A stretch of DNA of 29,537 nt from DATHTC01 sp050262775 (lineage in GTDB: Bacteria > Actinomycetota > Thermoleophilia > Gaiellales > Gaiellaceae), in NCBI GenBank assembly GCA_050262775.1, contig JBLNEO010000085.1, forward strand, positions 1 through 29,537. Direction: 5' to 3'. Within the stretch, counting starts at the first letter, position 1; each line of letters begins with the position of its first letter. The translations under genes were made by a program, and so were the position numbers. This document shows, piece after piece, positions 15,814-22,996 of this stretch. The notes below the pieces were generated by a model. The model was not told where the DNA came from, ran no database searches, and worked only from the letters and a program-made list of their open reading frames with translations.

Positions 15814-16619
15814 TGGCGCCGAAGCTGCGACCGGCCGCGGTCATCGCGGTCCTGCGCGAGCTCTCGGCCGCCGGAGACCCCGGCCACGTCGCCGTCTCGG
15901 GGCCCGACGTGCTCGCCGACACGCTGCGGAAGGAGCTTGCCCGCGGCGGCGACGCGTCGGCCGTCCGCCGGGGCTCGCACGAGGGGGCGGCCGTGCTCGT
16001 CCACGTGCTCGCCGCGGCGCCGACGGAGGCCGACGAGCGCGTCCTGAAGGCCGCGCACCGCGCGCGCGTGCCGATCGTCGTCGTCCTCGCCGGCCCCGGG
16101 ATCGACGACCGGATCCCGTACGTGCTCGCGACCGACGTGGTGCCGACGCCGGCCGGCAGCGGGTTCGACGTCGACCGGCTCGCGCATCTCCTCGCCGTGA
16201 AGCTGGGCGAGGAGGCGACGCCGATCGCCGCGCGGCTGCCCGTCCTGCGCGGCCCGGTGCTGTCGCACCTGGTCGAGCGCTTCGCACGCCGGAACGGCCT
16301 CGTCGGCGCCGTCGTCTTCGTCCCGGGCGCCGATCTCCCGGTGATGACGCTCAACCAGATCCGGATGGTGCTCCGGATCGCGCACGCGCACGGGATCGAC
16401 GTCGGGCAGGAGCGGATCCCCGAGGTGCTCGCCACGGTCGGCTCCGGGTTCGCGCTGCGCGCCGTGGCGCGGCAGGCGCTCGCGCTCGTCCCGGTCGGCG
16501 GCTGGGCGGTGAAGGGTGCGGTCGGCTATGCGGGGACGCGCGCGATCGGCGAGGCGGCGCGTCGCTACTTCGGCGAGCTCGCCGAGCGCAGCGACGGGTC
16601 CGTCCGGTCCGGGTCCTAG
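15813..16619 (+). CDS. DUF697-like protein with degenerate GTPase-like N-terminus
   Basis: A 268-residue protein that I do not recognise by name. The C-terminal half resembles the DUF697/YcjF-type domain: LNQIRMVLRIAHAHGIDVG, then an ARQALALVPVGGWAVKGAVGYAGTRAIGEAARRYF helix pair with a hydrophobic, glycine-rich hairpin that may dip into the membrane. The N-terminal half alternates beta strands and helices (AAVLVHVLAAAP, VPIVVVLAG) like a Rossmann or GTPase fold, but there is no GxxxxGK[ST] P-loop and no NKxD, so nucleotide binding is not supported. It follows rodA with a one-base overlap (TAGTG), which places it in the elongasome operon. Confidence 0.65.
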   Translation: MAPKLRPAAVIAVLRELSAAGDPGHVAVSGPDVLADTLRKELARGGDASAVRRGSHEGAAVLVHVLAAAPTEADERVLKAAHRARVPIVVVLAGPGIDDRIPYVLATDVVPTPAGSGFDVDRLAHLLAVKLGEEATPIAARLPVLRGPVLSHLVERFARRNGLVGAVVFVPGADLPVMTLNQIRMVLRIAHAHGIDVGQERIPEVLATVGSGFALRAVARQALALVPVGGWAVKGAVGYAGTRAIGEAARRYFGELAERSDGSVRSGS

Positions 16620-16622
16620 GCT
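16617..16622 (+). promoter_or_regulatory. -10 box TAGGCT overlapping the DUF697 stop
   Basis: TAGGCT contains the TAG stop of the preceding gene and lies 30 bases before the ATG of the 64-residue protein. This is the same hexamer seen before mreB. No clear -35. Confidence 0.35.
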
Positions 16623-16652
16623 TCGGCGCACCACGACCGGAGGTGCCGAGGG

Positions 16653-16847
16653 ATGCGGGACCCACGCGAGGCCGAAGAGCTGCTGCTGATCGAGGAGGCG
16701 GATGCCTGGTTCGAGTACCTGGAGGCGACGCGCGGGCAGACGGAGACACGGTACGTCGAGCTCGAGCCGTGGGCGTGGAGCCGCCTCAACCAGCGACTCC
16801 GCGCGATCCGCGCCCGCCGTGCGCGGCTCCGGCCGGCGGCGGCGTAG
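16653..16847 (+). CDS. Small helical charged protein (64 aa)
   Basis: A 64-residue protein of no recognised family. It is predicted to be almost all helical: an acidic first half (REAEELLLIEEADAWFEYLEA), then a tryptophan-rich middle (LEPWAWSRLNQRL) and a strongly basic end (RAIRARRARLRPAAA). A GGAGGTG ribosome-binding site at 16639-16645 sits 7 bases before the ATG, which is good evidence that it is translated. It stands alone between the rodA operon and the RNase E/G promoter. The basic tail could bind RNA or DNA, but that is a guess. Confidence 0.65.
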   Translation: MRDPREAEELLLIEEADAWFEYLEATRGQTETRYVELEPWAWSRLNQRLRAIRARRARLRPAAA

Positions 16848-16864
16848 CGCTCCGGACGCACTGC

Positions 16865-16870
16865 TACCCT
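16865..16870 (+). promoter_or_regulatory. -10 box TACCCT for the RNase E/G transcript
   Basis: TACCCT lies 102 bases before the RNase E/G TTG, giving the longest leader in the window. An ATG stands 11 bases downstream of the box, the spacing normally used here for leaderless genes (see the leader entry). Confidence 0.45.
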
Positions 16871-16875
16871 GCGGA

Positions 16876-16972
16876 TCGAGGATGACCTTCCTCGACCACA
16901 TCATCTGCAGCGCGCTGACGTGCCCGCCCCGCGGGCTCGACGTCGTGCGCGCGCACGACAAGGAGTTTCCCT
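16876..16972 (+). promoter_or_regulatory. Structured leader of RNase E/G (four hairpins)
   Basis: The untranslated leader holds four consecutive inverted repeats: TCGAGGA-TGACCT-TCCTCGA (16876-16895); CAGCGCGCTG (16908-16917); GCCCGC-CCC-GCGGGC (16922-16936); and the perfect 18-base palindrome GTCGTGCGCGCGCACGAC (16942-16959). The last ends directly before the AAGGAG ribosome-binding site (16960-16965). Enterobacterial rne is known to control its own mRNA decay through leader hairpins; this may be an independent counterpart. An overlapping ORF starting at ATG 16882 and ending at 17088 (68 codons, other frame) also runs through the leader into the gene. Confidence 0.5.
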
Positions 16973-19885
16973 TTGCGTTGGTTCCGACGAAAGCAGCAGC
17001 AGCAGGCGGAGCAGGCGCCGGTTCCGGCAGCCGCTCCCGCACCCACCATCGAGGCGCCGAAGCCGCAGGAGGCCCGGCCGGGCGCTGAGACGCCCGACGC
17101 CGAGGCTGCGCCGAAGCGCCGTCGCCGCGGCTCGCGTGGCGGCCGCAACCGCAAGAAGAGCACGGCCGGCACGACCGCGGAGGGCGCGGCCGCTGCCGAG
17201 GCGCCGGCCGCGGCGACGAAGACCGCGGAGAAGCCGAAGGCCGAGCGCAAGAGCTCGCGCGGCGGCGACGGCGCGCGCAGCCAGAACCAGGAGCGCCGGA
17301 GCTCGCGGAGCAGCGGTCGCCAGACGCGCCGGCGCGTCGCCCCGAAGCGCGCCCCGCTCCCGCAGGCGAAGCGCGAGCTCCTGATCTCCGTCGACGTCTC
17401 CGAGCAGCGCGTCGCCGTGCTCGAGGACGGGGTCGTCGCGGAGGTCTACCTCGAGCGGCCCGAGAAGCGCTCGATCGCCGGGAACATCTACCTCGGCACG
17501 GTCGACAACGTGCTGCCGGGGATGGAGGCCGCCTTCATCGAGATCGGCCTCGAGAAGAACGGGTTCCTCTACGTCGACGAGATCGTCGTTCCCGAGCTCG
17601 AGGGGAAGGCGCGCCACGGCAAGCGCATCCAGGACCTGATCCAGCGCGGCCAGACGCTCCTCGTCCAGGCGGTGAAGGACCCGATGAAGACGAAGGGCGC
17701 GCGGCTCACGACCGAGATCTCGCTGCCCGGGCGCTTCGTCGTCTACGTGCCCTCGGGCGAGGGGCTCGGCGTGTCCCGCCGCCTCCCCGACGAGGAGCGT
17801 GCGCGGCTCAAGGACATCCTCAAGCGGCTGGACGTGAAGGAGGGCGGCGTGATCGTGCGCACCGCCGCCGAGGGCGCGTCGCCCGAGGACATCGAGCGGG
17901 ACCTCGACTTCCTCCAGCGTCTCTGGGCGACGATCCAGGAGCGCGCGAAGAAGGCGAAGGCGCCCGAGCTCGTGTACCAGGAGGCCGAGCTGCCGCTCCG
18001 CGTCGTCCGCGACCTCTTCACCGGCGACTTCGAGCGCGCCGTCGTCGACCACGAGCGCACGCACAAGCGGATCGTCGGCTACCTGAAGAAGACCTCGCCG
18101 CACATGGTCGAGCGGGTCGAGCGCTACAAGGAGAAGGAGCGGCTGTTCGAGGCCGCCGGTGTCGACCGCGAGATCCGCTCGACGCTCTCGCGCCGCGTCG
18201 ACCTGCCGTCGGGCGGCTACCTCATCTTCGACTACGCCGAGGCGTTCACCGTCATCGACGTCAACACGGGCCGCTTCGTCGGCTCCCGCTCGAAGACGTC
18301 GGGCGCGCGGCTCGAGGACACGATCACGAAGAACAACCTCGAGGCCGTCAAGGAGGTCGTGCGCCAGCTGCGCCTGCGCGACATCGGCGGGATCATCGTC
18401 ATCGACTTCATCGACATGGCGAACCCGAAGAACCGGGCGCAGGTCGAGGAGGCGCTGCGCACGGAGCTCGAACGCGACCGGACGAAGACGTACGTCGTCG
18501 AGATCTCGCCGCTCGGGCTCGTCGAGATGACGCGCCAGAACGTGACGGACGGGCCGCGCGAGATCATCACCAGGAAGTGCCCCACGTGCGAGGGCGACGG
18601 CGTCGTCGTCTCGGAGATCTCGCACGCGGTCGACGTGGAGCGGAAGCTCCGGCAGCTCGTCGCGCCGGGCTCGCGCGTCCAGGCGTACGCCGTGGAGGTG
18701 CACCCGAAGATCGCGTCGACGCTCGTCGGGGCCGGCGGCGCGCGCCTCGCGGCGCTCGAGGAGCAGACGCGGCGGCGGTTCTTCCTGCGCGGCGCCGAGG
18801 GCAACGGCCACGTCCACCTCGACCACTTCGTCGTCCTCGGCGAGGGCAAGACGGCCGACCTGGCGCCGGCGGCGCCCGTGTCGGAGGGGCAGGAGCTCGA
18901 GCTCAAGCTCATGGAGGTCGCGCGCTGGGATCCGTCGTCGGCCACCGGGAAGGTCGACGGCTACGAGGTCGTCGTCGCCGACGCGGCGAAGCTCGTCGGC
19001 AAGCGCGTGAAGGCCACGGTCGGGCGCGTGCTCGACGGCACGGGGTACGCGGTGCTGGTCGGCGCGGAGCGCGGTGCGGAGCCGGTCACGGCCGAGGGCG
19101 AGGCGGAGAAGCCGACGCGCGCGCGGCGCTCGAAGTTCGCCGACGAGCCGGCCGCTGAGGCGCCGCTCGGGGGCGTCGTCGCGGCCGAGGCCGAGGCCGA
19201 GGAGGCGGAGGAGGTCGAGGCCGAGCCGCTGAGCGCGGAAGCCGCCGCCACCGAGGAGCGCCGGGAGCGCACGCGCACGCGCCGCGGCTCGCGGGGCGGG
19301 CGCCGTCGGAAGAAGAAGCCGGCGGAGGGCGCTGTCGCCGACGGCGAGGCGACGCCCGAGGGCGAGCCGGGTGCCGACGCCGAGGTCGCGGCGGAGGAGG
19401 CTCGCGCCGTCGAGGAGGAGTCGCCGCGCCCCGACGACGGCGCGCCCGCGGCACGTCCGCGCCGCGCGAGGATCCACGTGCCCGAGGCGGCGACGGATGA
19501 GGTGGAGGGCGTCGTGGAGCAGCGGGAGGCGGCAGGCGAGGGCGACGCCGCCGAGCCTGCGACCGCCCCCGAGGCCGACGCCGGTGAGGACGGGGCCGCG
19601 CCGAAGAAGAAGCGCACGCGCCGCGGTTCGCGCGGCGGCAAGCGGCGGAAGAAGCCCGCGTCCGCGGTCGACGGCGACGGCGACGAGCCGACCGGCGAGG
19701 CGGACGACGACGGAGAGGCCGAGGGGGAGACGGAGCCCGATGCCGTCGCCGAGCCGACGCCGGAGGCAGAGCCGGCGCCCGAGGCAGAGCCGGACGACGC
19801 CGCGGTCTCGCGCAACGGCGACGCCGACGAGGAGTGGGGGTACGTCCCGATGTCGCAGTGGCGCGACTGGGAGAGCGACCGCTAG
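16973..19885 (+). CDS. rne: Ribonuclease E/G with long basic/acidic tails
   Basis: A 970-residue endoribonuclease that starts mRNA decay and processes rRNA/tRNA precursors. The first 130 residues are disordered and basic. The catalytic core follows: an S1 RNA-binding domain from about residue 132 (ISVDVSEQRVAVLEDG, GNIYLGTVDNVLPGMEAAFIEIG split across it), the 5'-sensor region, and the DNase I-like fold with magnesium aspartates D429 (VIDVNTG) and D478 (VIDFIDM), then the zinc-link cysteines C536 and C539 (CPTCEGDG). Beyond it is a TRAM-like beta domain (VDGYEVVVADAAKLVGKRV). The C-terminal 200 residues are acidic and low complexity, broken by two basic RRGSRGG segments (770-776, 883-889); a third copy is at 51-57. 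The TTG start is fixed by AAGGAG 7 bases upstream. Confidence 0.93.
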   Translation: MRWFRRKQQQQAEQAPVPAAAPAPTIEAPKPQEARPGAETPDAEAAPKRRRRGSRGGRNRKKSTAGTTAEGAAAAEAPAAATKTAEKPKAERKSSRGGDGARSQNQERRSSRSSGRQTRRRVAPKRAPLPQAKRELLISVDVSEQRVAVLEDGVVAEVYLERPEKRSIAGNIYLGTVDNVLPGMEAAFIEIGLEKNGFLYVDEIVVPELEGKARHGKRIQDLIQRGQTLLVQAVKDPMKTKGARLTTEISLPGRFVVYVPSGEGLGVSRRLPDEERARLKDILKRLDVKEGGVIVRTAAEGASPEDIERDLDFLQRLWATIQERAKKAKAPELVYQEAELPLRVVRDLFTGDFERAVVDHERTHKRIVGYLKKTSPHMVERVERYKEKERLFEAAGVDREIRSTLSRRVDLPSGGYLIFDYAEAFTVIDVNTGRFVGSRSKTSGARLEDTITKNNLEAVKEVVRQLRLRDIGGIIVIDFIDMANPKNRAQVEEALRTELERDRTKTYVVEISPLGLVEMTRQNVTDGPREIITRKCPTCEGDGVVVSEISHAVDVERKLRQLVAPGSRVQAYAVEVHPKIASTLVGAGGARLAALEEQTRRRFFLRGAEGNGHVHLDHFVVLGEGKTADLAPAAPVSEGQELELKLMEVARWDPSSATGKVDGYEVVVADAAKLVGKRVKATVGRVLDGTGYAVLVGAERGAEPVTAEGEAEKPTRARRSKFADEPAAEAPLGGVVAAEAEAEEAEEVEAEPLSAEAAATEERRERTRTRRGSRGGRRRKKKPAEGAVADGEATPEGEPGADAEVAAEEARAVEEESPRPDDGAPAARPRRARIHVPEAATDEVEGVVEQREAAGEGDAAEPATAPEADAGEDGAAPKKKRTRRGSRGGKRRKKPASAVDGDGDEPTGEADDDGEAEGETEPDAVAEPTPEAEPAPEAEPDDAAVSRNGDADEEWGYVPMSQWRDWESDR

Positions 19886-19900
19886 CCGCAGCTCCTGCGC

Positions 19901-19906
19901 TACACT
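19901..19906 (+). promoter_or_regulatory. -10 box TACACT for rplU
   Basis: TACACT, the motif most repeated in this window, stands 44 bases before the rplU ATG and 15 bases after the RNase E/G stop. It would produce a leader of about 38 bases containing one strong hairpin. Confidence 0.5.
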
Positions 19907-19916
19907 GCTGTCCGCT

Positions 19917-19935
19917 CGCGGGCGTCCTGCCCGCG
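19917..19935 (+). promoter_or_regulatory. rplU leader hairpin
   Basis: CGCGGGC-GTCCT-GCCCGCG is a 7-bp all-GC stem with a five-base loop, followed by TTTCCT. It occupies most of the short rplU leader and could be an attenuator or an autoregulatory ribosomal-protein target. Leaders upstream of L21 genes are known in Bacillus; no sequence homology is claimed. Confidence 0.4.
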
Positions 19936-19950
19936 TTTCCTCGCTCAGAG

Positions 19951-20502
19951 ATGCCTTACGCGATCATCACCGTCGGCGGTAAGCAGTACCGCGTCCAGGA
20001 GGGCCAGACCCTCCTCGTCGACCGCGTCAAGGGCGACGAGGGCGCGACCTTCGAGCCGCCCGTCCTCTTCGTCGGCGGCGACGGGCAGGCCGACCTGACG
20101 CCGTCGGCCACCGTCACGGCGCGCGTCGTCGGGCACGTCCTGGGCGAGAAGATCCGGATCGGCAAGTACAAGCCGAAGTCGGGCTACAAGAAGCACACCG
20201 GCTACCGCAGCCGCCTGTCGCGGATCGCGATCGAGTCGATCGGCGCCGAGCGTGCGAAGGCGCGCGCCGCGGCGAAGCCCAAGCCGAAGTCGGAGGCCGC
20301 GCCCGCCGAGGCGTCGGCGCCCGAGAGCGCGCCGACGGGCTACGAGGGGCTGAAGGTCGCGGAGGTCGCGGACTGGACGAAGGGGCGCCACCTCCCGACG
20401 CTCGAGGCGGCGCTCGCGTACGAACGGGAGCACGGCGCGCGCAAGGGCGCCATCGCCGCGCTCGAGGCTGCGATCGCGAAGCGGACGGAGGGAGACTCCT
20501 AA
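19951..20502 (+). CDS. rplU: 50S ribosomal protein L21 (bL21) with C-terminal extension
   Basis: bL21 binds 23S rRNA in the large subunit. Residues 1-97 are the whole standard protein (MPYAIITVGGKQYRVQEG, then KIRIGKYKPKSGYKKHTGYRS). Normally L21 stops near residue 103; here it goes on to 183. Residues about 98-129 are an Ala/Lys/Pro linker, and 130-178 form a compact predicted helical unit (GYEGLKVAEVADW, then LPTLEAALAYEREHGARKGAIAALEAAI). The unit may resemble SAP/Rho-N-like helical modules, but I am not sure. The start is the ATG at the conserved MPYAII. The TAA stop overlaps the rpmA ATG. Confidence 0.95.
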   Translation: MPYAIITVGGKQYRVQEGQTLLVDRVKGDEGATFEPPVLFVGGDGQADLTPSATVTARVVGHVLGEKIRIGKYKPKSGYKKHTGYRSRLSRIAIESIGAERAKARAAAKPKPKSEAAPAEASAPESAPTGYEGLKVAEVADWTKGRHLPTLEAALAYEREHGARKGAIAALEAAIAKRTEGDS

Positions 20503-20747
20503 TGGCACACAAGAAGGGCCTCGGCTCCTCGCGGAACGGGCGCGATTCGAATCCGAAGATGCTCGGCGTGAAGATCTTCGCCGGCCAGGACGTGAAGGCC
20601 GGGATGATCATCGTCCGCCAGCGCGGGACGAAGTTCCGCCCCGGCAACGGCACGGGCCTCGGTCGCGACGACACGATCTTCGCCACGCGCGAGGGGCGCG
20701 TCGCGTTCCGGACGAGCGGCGAGCGCCGCTTCGTCGACATCGTCTAG
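20502..20747 (+). CDS. rpmA: 50S ribosomal protein L27 (bL27)
   Basis: bL27 reaches into the peptidyl-transferase centre with its N-terminal tail. The 81 residues begin directly with MAHKKGLGSSRNGRDSNPK, so there is no cleaved N-terminal extension of the Firmicutes type. VRQRGTKFRPGNGTGLGRDDTIFA is characteristic. The ATG overlaps the rplU TAA, with GGAGGGA about 10 bases upstream. Confidence 0.98.
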   Translation: MAHKKGLGSSRNGRDSNPKMLGVKIFAGQDVKAGMIIVRQRGTKFRPGNGTGLGRDDTIFATREGRVAFRTSGERRFVDIV

Positions 20748-20762
20748 CCCGGGCGCCTCGCG

Positions 20763-21965
20763 GTGTTCCACGACCGCGCGACGATCCGCGTGGTCGCCGG
20801 CCGCGGCGGCGACGGCGCGCTGAGCTTCCGGCGCGAGAAGTTCGTCCCCAAGGGCGGCCCCGACGGCGGCGACGGCGGCGCGGGCGGCGACGTCGTGCTC
20901 GTCGCCGATCCCGACCTGCGCGACCTCTCCGCGTTCCGCGCCCACGCGACGTACCGCGCGGAGCGGGGCGGCAACGGCGGCGGGAACCGCCGCCACGGGG
21001 CGAACGGCGCGGACGTCGAGCTCACGGTTCCCGTCGGCACGCAGGTGTGGGCGGCCGACGGGGACGAGCTCCTCGTCGACCTCGCCGCGCCCGGCGCGCG
21101 GGTCGTGCTCGCGCGCGGCGGCGAGGCCGGCCGGGGCAACGCCCGCTTCGCCTCCGCCACGCGGCAGACGCCGCGCTTCGCCGAGACGGGGCTGCCCGGC
21201 GAGGAGGCCGAGATCGAGCTGCGGCTGAAGCTGATGGCGGACGCCGCGCTCGTCGGCCTGCCGAACGCGGGGAAGTCGTCGCTCCTCCGGCGCATCTCGA
21301 ACGCGACGCCGAAGGTGGCCGCCTACCCGTTCACGACGCTGCAACCCGTGCTGGGCACGGTCGACTCGCCGCGGCGCGACCGTCAGCTGACGGTCGCGGA
21401 CGTGCCCGGGCTGATCGAGGGCGCGAGCGAGGGCGTCGGCCTCGGTCACGAGTTCCTCGCACACCTCGAGCGCGCGCGCCTCCTCGTGCACGTGATCGAC
21501 GCGGCGGAGGGCGAACCGGAGGAGCGGTTCCGCCTCATCGATCGCGAGCTCGCGCTCTACGGCGCGGGGCTCGAGCTCCGGCGCCAGATCGTCGTGCTCA
21601 ACAAGGTCGACCTGACGCCCGAGCCGCCGCCGTTCGCGCTCCAGGACGACCGCATCCTGCGTGTGCTGCACACGTCGACGGCGACCGGCGTCGGCATCGA
21701 CGCGCTGCGCGCGTCGCTCTTCGAGCTGTGCCCCGAGGCGCTGCCGCCCCCCGTCGCGCCGCAGGAGGAGCTGGCCGACTTCCTCGTCTACCGGCCGGCG
21801 CCGCCGCCGCGCCGCGCCTACCGCGTGCTCCGCACCGAGCGTGGCTTCCGGGTGGCCGGAACGCCGCCGACCGACCCGGACGAGCTCGAGGCGGCGCTGC
21901 GCGCGGCGGGCGTCCGCCGGGGCCAGGAGGTCGAGGTCGGCGACGAGGTGCTCGAGTGGGAGTGA
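20763..21965 (+). CDS. obgE: Obg GTPase (ObgE/CgtA)
   Basis: Obg is a GTPase in large-subunit assembly and stress control. The 400 residues show all three domains: the glycine-rich Obg fold (residues 1 to about 155; RGGDGALSFRREKFVPKGGPDGG), the G domain with G1 GLPNAGKSS (165-173), G3 DVPGLIEGA and G4 NKVD (280-283), and a C-terminal OCT domain (from about 340, YRVLRTERGFRVAG). The start is a GTG 15 bases after rpmA with no good ribosome-binding site, but the family N-terminus begins here. The stop overlaps the likely nadD start (GTGA). Confidence 0.97.
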   Translation: MFHDRATIRVVAGRGGDGALSFRREKFVPKGGPDGGDGGAGGDVVLVADPDLRDLSAFRAHATYRAERGGNGGGNRRHGANGADVELTVPVGTQVWAADGDELLVDLAAPGARVVLARGGEAGRGNARFASATRQTPRFAETGLPGEEAEIELRLKLMADAALVGLPNAGKSSLLRRISNATPKVAAYPFTTLQPVLGTVDSPRRDRQLTVADVPGLIEGASEGVGLGHEFLAHLERARLLVHVIDAAEGEPEERFRLIDRELALYGAGLELRRQIVVLNKVDLTPEPPPFALQDDRILRVLHTSTATGVGIDALRASLFELCPEALPPPVAPQEELADFLVYRPAPPPRRAYRVLRTERGFRVAGTPPTDPDELEAALRAAGVRRGQEVEVGDEVLEWE

Positions 21966-22546
21966 CGGGGCTCTTCGGCGGCGCCTTCGACCCGCCGCAC
22001 AACGGCCACGTCGAGCTCGCGCGCACGGCGCTCGACCGCTTCGACCTCGAGCGGCTCGTCGTCATCCCGACGGGCGTCGCGCCCCACAAGCGGATCGAGA
22101 CGCCGGCCGAGACGCGCTGCCGCCTCGCGTCCGCGGCCTTCGGGGAGCTGCCGCGGACGGAGGTGTCCCGGTGGGAGCTCGATCGCGGCGAGCCGTCGTA
22201 CACGCTCGAGACGACGCGCTGGGCGCGGGAGCGCTACGGGGAGCTCCTGTTCCTCGTCGGCGCCGATCAGTTCGCGAAGCTCGACACGTGGTACCGGCCG
22301 GACGAGGTGCTCGAGGTGGCGCGCCTCGCGGTCGCCACGCGACCGGGGTTCCCGCATGAGGCGCTCGACCACGTCTGCGCGACCCTCCGCGACCCGGCGC
22401 GCGTCACGTTCTTCGAGATCCCGCGCTGGCCGGTCTCGTCGACCGAGATCCGCGACCGTGTCCGCCGCGGCGAGCCGATCGACGACGTCGTGCCGCCGGC
22501 CGTCGCCCGTCTCATCGACGAGCTGGGCCTGTACGCCGGGGACTGA
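21962..22546 (+). CDS. nadD: Nicotinate-nucleotide adenylyltransferase
   Basis: NadD joins ATP and nicotinate mononucleotide to form deamido-NAD in NAD synthesis. The 194-residue protein opens with the nucleotidyltransferase loop LFGGAFDPPHNGH (HNGH at 13-16) and later has LVGADQFAKLDTWYRPDEV and the ISSTxIR-type motif as VSSTEIRDRVRRG. I take the GTG overlapping the obgE stop (GTGA); an in-frame GTG two codons earlier (21956) is equally possible. It forms an obgE-nadD-rsfS block seen across Actinobacteria. Confidence 0.93.
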   Translation: MTGLFGGAFDPPHNGHVELARTALDRFDLERLVVIPTGVAPHKRIETPAETRCRLASAAFGELPRTEVSRWELDRGEPSYTLETTRWARERYGELLFLVGADQFAKLDTWYRPDEVLEVARLAVATRPGFPHEALDHVCATLRDPARVTFFEIPRWPVSSTEIRDRVRRGEPIDDVVPPAVARLIDELGLYAGD

Positions 22547-22563
22547 CGTCCGCCGAACCGGGC

Positions 22564-22569
22564 TACACT
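22564..22569 (+). promoter_or_regulatory. -10 box TACACT upstream of rsfS
   Basis: TACACT lies in the nadD-rsfS gap, 11 bases before the ATG of a six-codon ORF. A CTGACG at 22543-22548 is a possible but closely spaced -35 (15 bases). Confidence 0.45.
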
Positions 22570-22580
22570 GGGGCCGTCGA

Positions 22581-22601
22581 ATGGAGCCGAGCACCCTCTG
22601 A
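22581..22601 (+). CDS. Six-codon upstream ORF (MEPSTL) overlapping the rsfS start
   Basis: ATG follows the TACACT box by 11 bases, the usual spacing of near-leaderless genes here. The ORF reads MEPSTL and ends in a TGA that overlaps the CTG codon proposed as the rsfS start (CTGA). The GGAG inside it (22583-22586) could serve as Shine-Dalgarno for that CTG. It may be a coupling leader peptide; it could also be chance. Confidence 0.35.
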   Translation: MEPSTL

Positions 22602-22957
22602 CCACGCTCGATCAGGCGCGCCGCGTCGCTGCGCTGGCGCAGGAGAAGCTCGCGGAGGACGTGGTGATCCTCGACATGCGGCCCGTGTGCTCGTACACGG
22701 ACTTCTTCGTCGTCGCCACCGGGCGGAACCCGCGGCAGGCGAAGGCGATCTACGACGAGGTGCGCGAGAGGCTGAAGGCCGAGGAGCGGCTCGTCCCGCA
22801 GCACGTCGAGGGCGAGCGGGAAGCGACGTGGATCGTCGCCGACTACCTCGATCTCGTCCTGCACGTCTTCACCCCCGAGGCGCGGCGCTTCTACCGCCTC
22901 GAGGACCTGTGGGGCGACGTACCGGCGATCCAGCCGGACGCCGCGGCCGCGGGCTAG
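22598..22957 (+). CDS. rsfS: Ribosomal silencing factor RsfS, probable CTG start
   Basis: RsfS binds uL14 and blocks subunit joining when nutrients are low. The core is clear: DVVILDMRPVCSYTDFFVVATGRNPRQAKAI (residues about 21-52, read in parts), HVEGEREATWIVADYLDLVLHVF and ARRFYRLEDLWGD. The first in-frame ATG/GTG/TTG is the GTG at 22658, which would cut off the family's first helix (TTLDQARRVAALAQEKLAE). The frame is open back to a TGA at 22544-22546 with no standard start, so I propose CTG 22598 (119 residues, a normal length). The alternative is a sequence error or a frameshift from the ATG at 22581. Confidence 0.85.
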   Translation: MTTLDQARRVAALAQEKLAEDVVILDMRPVCSYTDFFVVATGRNPRQAKAIYDEVRERLKAEERLVPQHVEGEREATWIVADYLDLVLHVFTPEARRFYRLEDLWGDVPAIQPDAAAAG

Positions 22958-22979
22958 CGCGGCCCCGCCCAGAGGGAGC

Positions 22980-22985
22980 TACAAT
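22980..22985 (+). promoter_or_regulatory. -10 box TACAAT for tRNA-Ala
   Basis: TACAAT is the closest match to the TATAAT consensus in the window and lies 11 bases before the tRNA 5' end. No matching -35 is visible in the GC-rich upstream DNA. Confidence 0.55.
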
Positions 22986-22996
22986 CCGCTCGACCT

